Assembly (NCBI GenBank): GCA_017882245.1
Contig: JADGPV010000101.1
Location: 1-6,547, forward strand
Length of the DNA: 6,547 nt
Reading direction: 5' to 3'
Origin: Bacteroidales bacterium
Lineage (GTDB): Bacteria; Bacteroidota; Bacteroidia; Bacteroidales; VadinHA17
Positions within the stretch are counted from its first letter, which is position 1, and the number at the start of each line of letters is the position of its first letter. A model generated the notes under the pieces. It saw only the letters and a list, made by a program, of their open reading frames with translations. It was not told the origin of the DNA and made no database searches. Positions 4,153 to 6,547 of this stretch are shown here, one piece after another. The position numbers and the translations under genes are program-made.

Positions 4153-5397
4153 ATGAACAGCGTTGAGATAATAACAATAGGAGATGAGATCCTGATAGGA
4201 CAGACTGTTGACACCAACTCAGCCTGGATGGGCCTTGAGCTCAATCTTCTGGGTATAAGAGTGAATCGTATAACGTCAATCTCTGACAGCAGAAACGAGA
4301 TCATAAGTGCCCTGGATGAATCTCTCTCCCGTGCCGGTGTGGTGCTGATAACGGGAGGCCTTGGACCTACAAGTGACGATATTACCAAAGAAACCCTTGC
4401 TGAATATTTCGGAGCCAGTCTGGTACCGGACAGCGGAGTGCTTGCAGATGTGACGGAAAGGCTGAGGAAGCGCAATCTACAGATGAATGACAACAACCGC
4501 CGGCAGGCAATGGTGCCGGATAACTGCAAGGTACTGCGTAACCTCACAGGTACGGCCCCCGGAATGCTGTTCGAAAAACAGGATAAAATAATTGTCTCAA
4601 TGCCGGGAGTTCCTCATGAGATGAAGCATATCATGAAGGAGCATGTCCTCCCTATGCTGGCAGAGAAGCTTACGGGAACGGTAATCGTTCATAAAAACAT
4701 CATGACATATGGTGTTGCCGAAGCCATGCTTGCAGAGAGACTTGAGACATTTGAAAAGGAGCTGCCTTCAGATATCAGGCTTGCATATCTTCCTGGTTAT
4801 GGCGTTATTAAGCTGCGCCTCACAGTGTCAGGCAGCGATGAAAAAAAGATCAGGAGCAGTGTCAGGGAACAGGTTGATAAACTGTATAAAATAATCCCTG
4901 ATGTAATCTATGGCGAAGATGAGGTTATGCTTGAGGAAGTTATTGGTAAAATACTTAATGACAATAACTTAACTTTATCCACTGCAGAAAGCTGCACGGG
5001 GGGAAGGATAGCCTCCCTGATTACGTCAGTGCCGGGAAGTTCCGGCTGGTTCATGGGCTCTGTCGTGGCCTATGACAACAGCATCAAGACCGGCCTCCTT
5101 GGAGTGAATCCCGAAACAATCAGGCTTTTCGGTGCTGTCAGCTCTGAGACAGCAGGGGAGATGGCAAAGGGTGTCAGGCGTCTGATGGGGACTGATTATG
5201 CTGTTTCGGTGACAGGAATTGCCGGTCCGGCAGGAGGCACAGCCGAAAAACCGGTAGGGACCGTATGGATTGCCATTGACTCTGAGAGGGGACTGATCAC
5301 TGAAAGGCACACTTTTGGGGATGACCGTCTGACTAACATCACACGCTCATCATACGGTGCTCTTAACCTGCTCAGGAAACAGATAATCAGCGGTTAA
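4153..5397 (+). CDS. cinA: CinA: competence/damage-inducible protein A with nicotinamide-nucleotide amidase domain
   Basis: A two-domain cytoplasmic protein of 414 residues, full length for CinA. Residues 1 to about 170 form the molybdopterin-binding-like (COG1058) domain, which is associated with ADP-ribose pyrophosphatase activity in some homologues. It starts with IITIGDEILIGQTVDTNS and contains ITGGLGPTSDD and the SMPGVPHEM motif. Residues from about 255 to 414 form the PncC-type amidase domain, which deamidates nicotinamide mononucleotide to nicotinate mononucleotide for NAD salvage. Its AESCTGG motif is at 278-284 with the catalytic Ser280, followed by Tyr307 and Lys312 in VVAYDNSIK, then SVTGIAGP and GTVWIAI. 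Both domains look intact. The ATG at 4153 fits the conserved N-terminus. It precedes the L28 operon, as is common in Bacteroidota, but a separate promoter lies between. Confidence 0.95.
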   Translation: MNSVEIITIGDEILIGQTVDTNSAWMGLELNLLGIRVNRITSISDSRNEIISALDESLSRAGVVLITGGLGPTSDDITKETLAEYFGASLVPDSGVLADVTERLRKRNLQMNDNNRRQAMVPDNCKVLRNLTGTAPGMLFEKQDKIIVSMPGVPHEMKHIMKEHVLPMLAEKLTGTVIVHKNIMTYGVAEAMLAERLETFEKELPSDIRLAYLPGYGVIKLRLTVSGSDEKKIRSSVREQVDKLYKIIPDVIYGEDEVMLEEVIGKILNDNNLTLSTAESCTGGRIASLITSVPGSSGWFMGSVVAYDNSIKTGLLGVNPETIRLFGAVSSETAGEMAKGVRRLMGTDYAVSVTGIAGPAGGTAEKPVGTVWIAIDSERGLITERHTFGDDRLTNITRSSYGALNLLRKQIISG

Positions 5398-5410
5398 ATA
5401 ACCGCTGTTT
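5388..5410 (+). terminator. weak hairpin at the cinA stop codon
   Basis: CAGCGGTTA (5388-5396) and TAACCGCTG (5399-5407) form a perfect inverted repeat that includes the TAA stop (5395-5397), followed by only TTT. The short T-run makes it a poor intrinsic terminator; it may instead protect the 3' end or allow partial read-through to rpmB. Confidence 0.4.
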
Positions 5411-5439
5411 CCGGCTGTTATAAAAAAATGAACAATTTA

Positions 5440-5471
5440 TTTGGTTAATAGAATAAAAATCACGTATTTTG
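5440..5471 (+). promoter_or_regulatory. promoter of the rpmB–rpmG–DUF4295 operon
   Basis: TTTG at 5440-5443 is separated by 21 bases from TATTTTG at 5465-5471. Aligned as gTATTTTG the gap is 20, the usual Bacteroidota distance. The predicted start near 5480 gives a leader of about 40 bases. The leader before the ATG is A-rich (aaaaaagtataata) with no Shine-Dalgarno sequence. Confidence 0.55.
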
Positions 5472-5517
5472 CGAACCGATTTTCGGAATTTTTCAGAACA
5501 AGTAAAAAAGTATAATA

Positions 5518-5757
5518 ATGTCAAAAGTTTGTCAGGTCACCGGAAAGAAGGCAGTGATAGGAAACAACGTTTCCCACTCAAAGAGGAGGACCAAAAGAAA
5601 ATTTATGGCCAATCTGTTTAACAAGAGGTATTATCTCCCCGAGGAGAACAGATGGATTACCCTTAAGGTATCAGCAGCAGGGATGAGAAATATCAATAAG
5701 AATGGCCTTACCTCAGTGCTTAAGGAAGCTAAGGAAAAAGGATACATTGTCAACTAA
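5518..5757 (+). CDS. rpmB: 50S ribosomal protein L28 (bL28)
   Basis: Component of the large ribosomal subunit. The 79 residues match the family in length and order: SKVCQVTGKKAVIGNNVSHS at the N-terminus, TKRKFMANL, then RWITLKVSAAGMRNINKNGL. Cys5 is the only cysteine, so this is the zinc-free form, as in E. coli, not the four-Cys zinc form. It is the first gene of a short plus-strand operon, with rpmG starting 16 bases after its TAA. The start is fixed by the conserved MSKVCQ. Confidence 0.97.
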   Translation: MSKVCQVTGKKAVIGNNVSHSKRRTKRKFMANLFNKRYYLPEENRWITLKVSAAGMRNINKNGLTSVLKEAKEKGYIVN

Positions 5758-5773
5758 TTAAACCGGACAGAAA

Positions 5774-5962
5774 ATGGCAAAGAAGAGCAAAGGTAACAGG
5801 ACACAGGTGATCCTTGAATGCACTGAACATAAGGAATCCGGCATGCCTGGCACCTCGAGGTATATCACTACCAAGAACCGCAAGAATACACCGGACCGTC
5901 TTGAGAGAAAAAAATACAATCCAATTCTTAAGAAAGTGACCCTTCACAGGGAGATCAAATAA
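5774..5962 (+). CDS. rpmG: 50S ribosomal protein L33 (bL33)
   Basis: Component of the large ribosomal subunit near the E-site region. The 62 residues show the family core ILECTEHKE, YITTKNRKNTPDRLERKKYNP and VTLHRE. The zinc-ribbon positions are degenerate: Cys16 remains but its CxxC partner is His19, and the second CxxC is replaced by NPIL (49-52). It is therefore very likely zinc-free, although its sequence is closer to the zinc-binding L33 than to the usual Cys-less one. A short insert around SGMPGTS (22-28) adds to the usual length. The next gene begins 11 bases after the stop. Confidence 0.96.
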   Translation: MAKKSKGNRTQVILECTEHKESGMPGTSRYITTKNRKNTPDRLERKKYNPILKKVTLHREIK

Positions 5963-5973
5963 ATCAATGAATC

Positions 5974-6129
5974 ATGGCAAAGAAAGTTGTTGCAACACTG
6001 AAAACAGGATCGGGAAAAGTCTTTACCAAGTGCATCAAGCTTGTGAAGTCAGATAAGACCGGAGCATACCAGTTTAAAGAGGAAATAGTTCATAACGATC
6101 ACGTTAAGGACTTCTTTACAAAGAAATAA
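5974..6129 (+). CDS. DUF4295 family small basic protein, Bacteroidota-specific, probably ribosome-associated
   Basis: A 51-residue lysine-rich protein starting MAKKVVATLKTGSGK and ending FFTKK, complete from the ATG at 5974 to the TAA at 6127-6129. This N-terminus and length match the DUF4295 family, which sits between rpmG and ftsY in many Bacteroidota genomes. The basic composition and the placement as third gene of an L28–L33 operon suggest a ribosomal or ribosome-associated role. I recall a structural report of an additional large-subunit protein in Flavobacterium ribosomes (called bL38) that may be this family, but I cannot verify the match here. There is no membrane segment or signal peptide. 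The strong terminator at 6159-6187 ends the operon. Confidence 0.9.
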   Translation: MAKKVVATLKTGSGKVFTKCIKLVKSDKTGAYQFKEEIVHNDHVKDFFTKK

Positions 6130-6158
6130 GGTCAGTTTTTCTGATCCCGTACAGGTTG

Positions 6159-6187
6159 GAGACGCAGATTATTGCGTCTCTTTTTTT
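6159..6187 (+). terminator. intrinsic terminator of the rpmB–rpmG–DUF4295 operon
   Basis: GAGACGCA (6159-6166) and TGCGTCTC (6173-6180) form eight perfect pairs with a six-base loop, followed by seven T (6181-6187). The last T is also the first base of the ftsY -7 box. Confidence 0.9.
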
Positions 6188-6194
6188 ACATTTG
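6187..6194 (+). promoter_or_regulatory. -7 box for ftsY
   Basis: TACATTTG is a perfect TAnnTTTG beginning at the last T of the upstream terminator. The -33 region must lie inside the terminator hairpin and no TTTG is seen there. The predicted start is near 6202, giving a leader of only about 11 bases. Confidence 0.5.
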
Positions 6195-6212
6195 ACGATC
6201 AATAGTTCCGTG

Positions 6213-6547
6213 ATGGCATTATTCGGTTTTTTAAGGAAAGAAGAGAAGGAGATACTTGACAAGGGACTGGTGAAGACGCGTGAGAATGTCTTTGCCAGGA
6301 TAACCAGAGCTGTCGCCGGTAAATCAAAGATAGACGACGACGTGCTTGATAACCTGGAAGAGGTGCTTATTTCAGCCGATGTCGGTGTCGAAACCACACT
6401 GCGAATCATCGACAGGATATCAAAGCGCGTTTCCCGTGACAAATATGTAAGCACCTCTGAGCTGAACGGTATACTGCGTGAAGAGATTGCAGCGCTCCTT
6501 GAGGAAAATAAAGGCACAACGGACATTTCGTCCGGTTTTGACGCCCC
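6213..6547 (+). CDS. ftsY: signal recognition particle receptor FtsY, N-terminal part (3' end cut by window edge)
   Basis: FtsY is the membrane-associated GTPase that receives SRP–ribosome complexes for co-translational insertion. The visible 111 residues begin MALFGFLRKEEKEILDKGL and contain the helical N domain: the segments TRENVFARI, KSKIDDDVLDNLEEVLISADVGVETT and LREEIAALLEE are characteristic of FtsY. The GTPase G domain lies beyond the edge. There is no long acidic A domain before the N domain, as in many non-enterobacterial FtsY proteins; the short MALFGFLRK start may form the membrane-binding helix. It has its own -7 box and is separated from the L33 operon by a terminator. Confidence 0.95.
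   Translation, partial: MALFGFLRKEEKEILDKGLVKTRENVFARITRAVAGKSKIDDDVLDNLEEVLISADVGVETTLRIIDRISKRVSRDKYVSTSELNGILREEIAALLEENKGTTDISSGFDA

Noticed and set aside
4137..4547. Minus-strand frame of 136 codons opposite cinA
   Set aside because: Serine/arginine-rich shadow of the conserved CinA N-terminal domain.
6116..6526. Minus-strand frame of 136 codons opposite ftsY
   Set aside because: Serine-rich shadow of FtsY; it also crosses the terminator and the end of the DUF4295 gene.

Overview
The window looks like an ordinary chromosomal segment of a member of the Bacteroidota, most likely Bacteroidales. Four things point there. The order cinA–rpmB–rpmG–DUF4295–ftsY is a conserved arrangement in that phylum, and the DUF4295 family is confined to it. 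Several intergenic gaps carry matches to the Bacteroidota sigma-factor -7 box TAnnTTTG. Gene starts lack clear Shine-Dalgarno sequences and tend to have A-rich upstream bases. I see no phage, transposon, CRISPR or defence genes.

Left part (1-1069). The C-terminal part of fabG (3-oxoacyl-ACP reductase) runs in from the left edge and ends at 433. A 636-bp stretch without protein genes follows. It holds a promoter-like box, a candidate small RNA of about 85 nt closed by a strong terminator stem (about 470-556), tRNA-Thr(CGT), a short-repeat spacer, tRNA-Gly(CCC), and three terminator-like hairpins. The last hairpin sits beside a 19-bp copy of the tRNA-Gly 3' end, which looks like the remnant of a duplicated tRNA-plus-terminator unit.

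Middle part (1070-4080), all on the minus strand. An apparent operon runs from an HD-domain phosphohydrolase through lemA to a membrane M48 (HtpX-like) metalloprotease. The LemA/M48 pairing is a recurrent one and suggests a membrane or envelope role. Downstream, a secreted protein of unknown function has its own promoter-like box; it converges on the tRNA-Gly side and shares a bidirectional terminator with it.

Right part (4081-6547), all on the plus strand. cinA (two-domain nicotinamide-nucleotide amidase/CinA) is divergent from the HD gene, with nearly back-to-back promoter boxes. Then comes a promoter-driven ribosomal operon: rpmB (L28), rpmG (L33) and a 51-residue DUF4295 protein. It ends at a strong terminator that directly abuts a -7 box for ftsY, the SRP receptor gene, which is cut by the right edge.

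The protein-coding content is conventional. The observations most worth checking are the candidate small RNA just upstream of tRNA-Thr, the variant T-loop of that tRNA, the decayed tRNA-Gly duplication, and the stacked terminator/promoter at ftsY.
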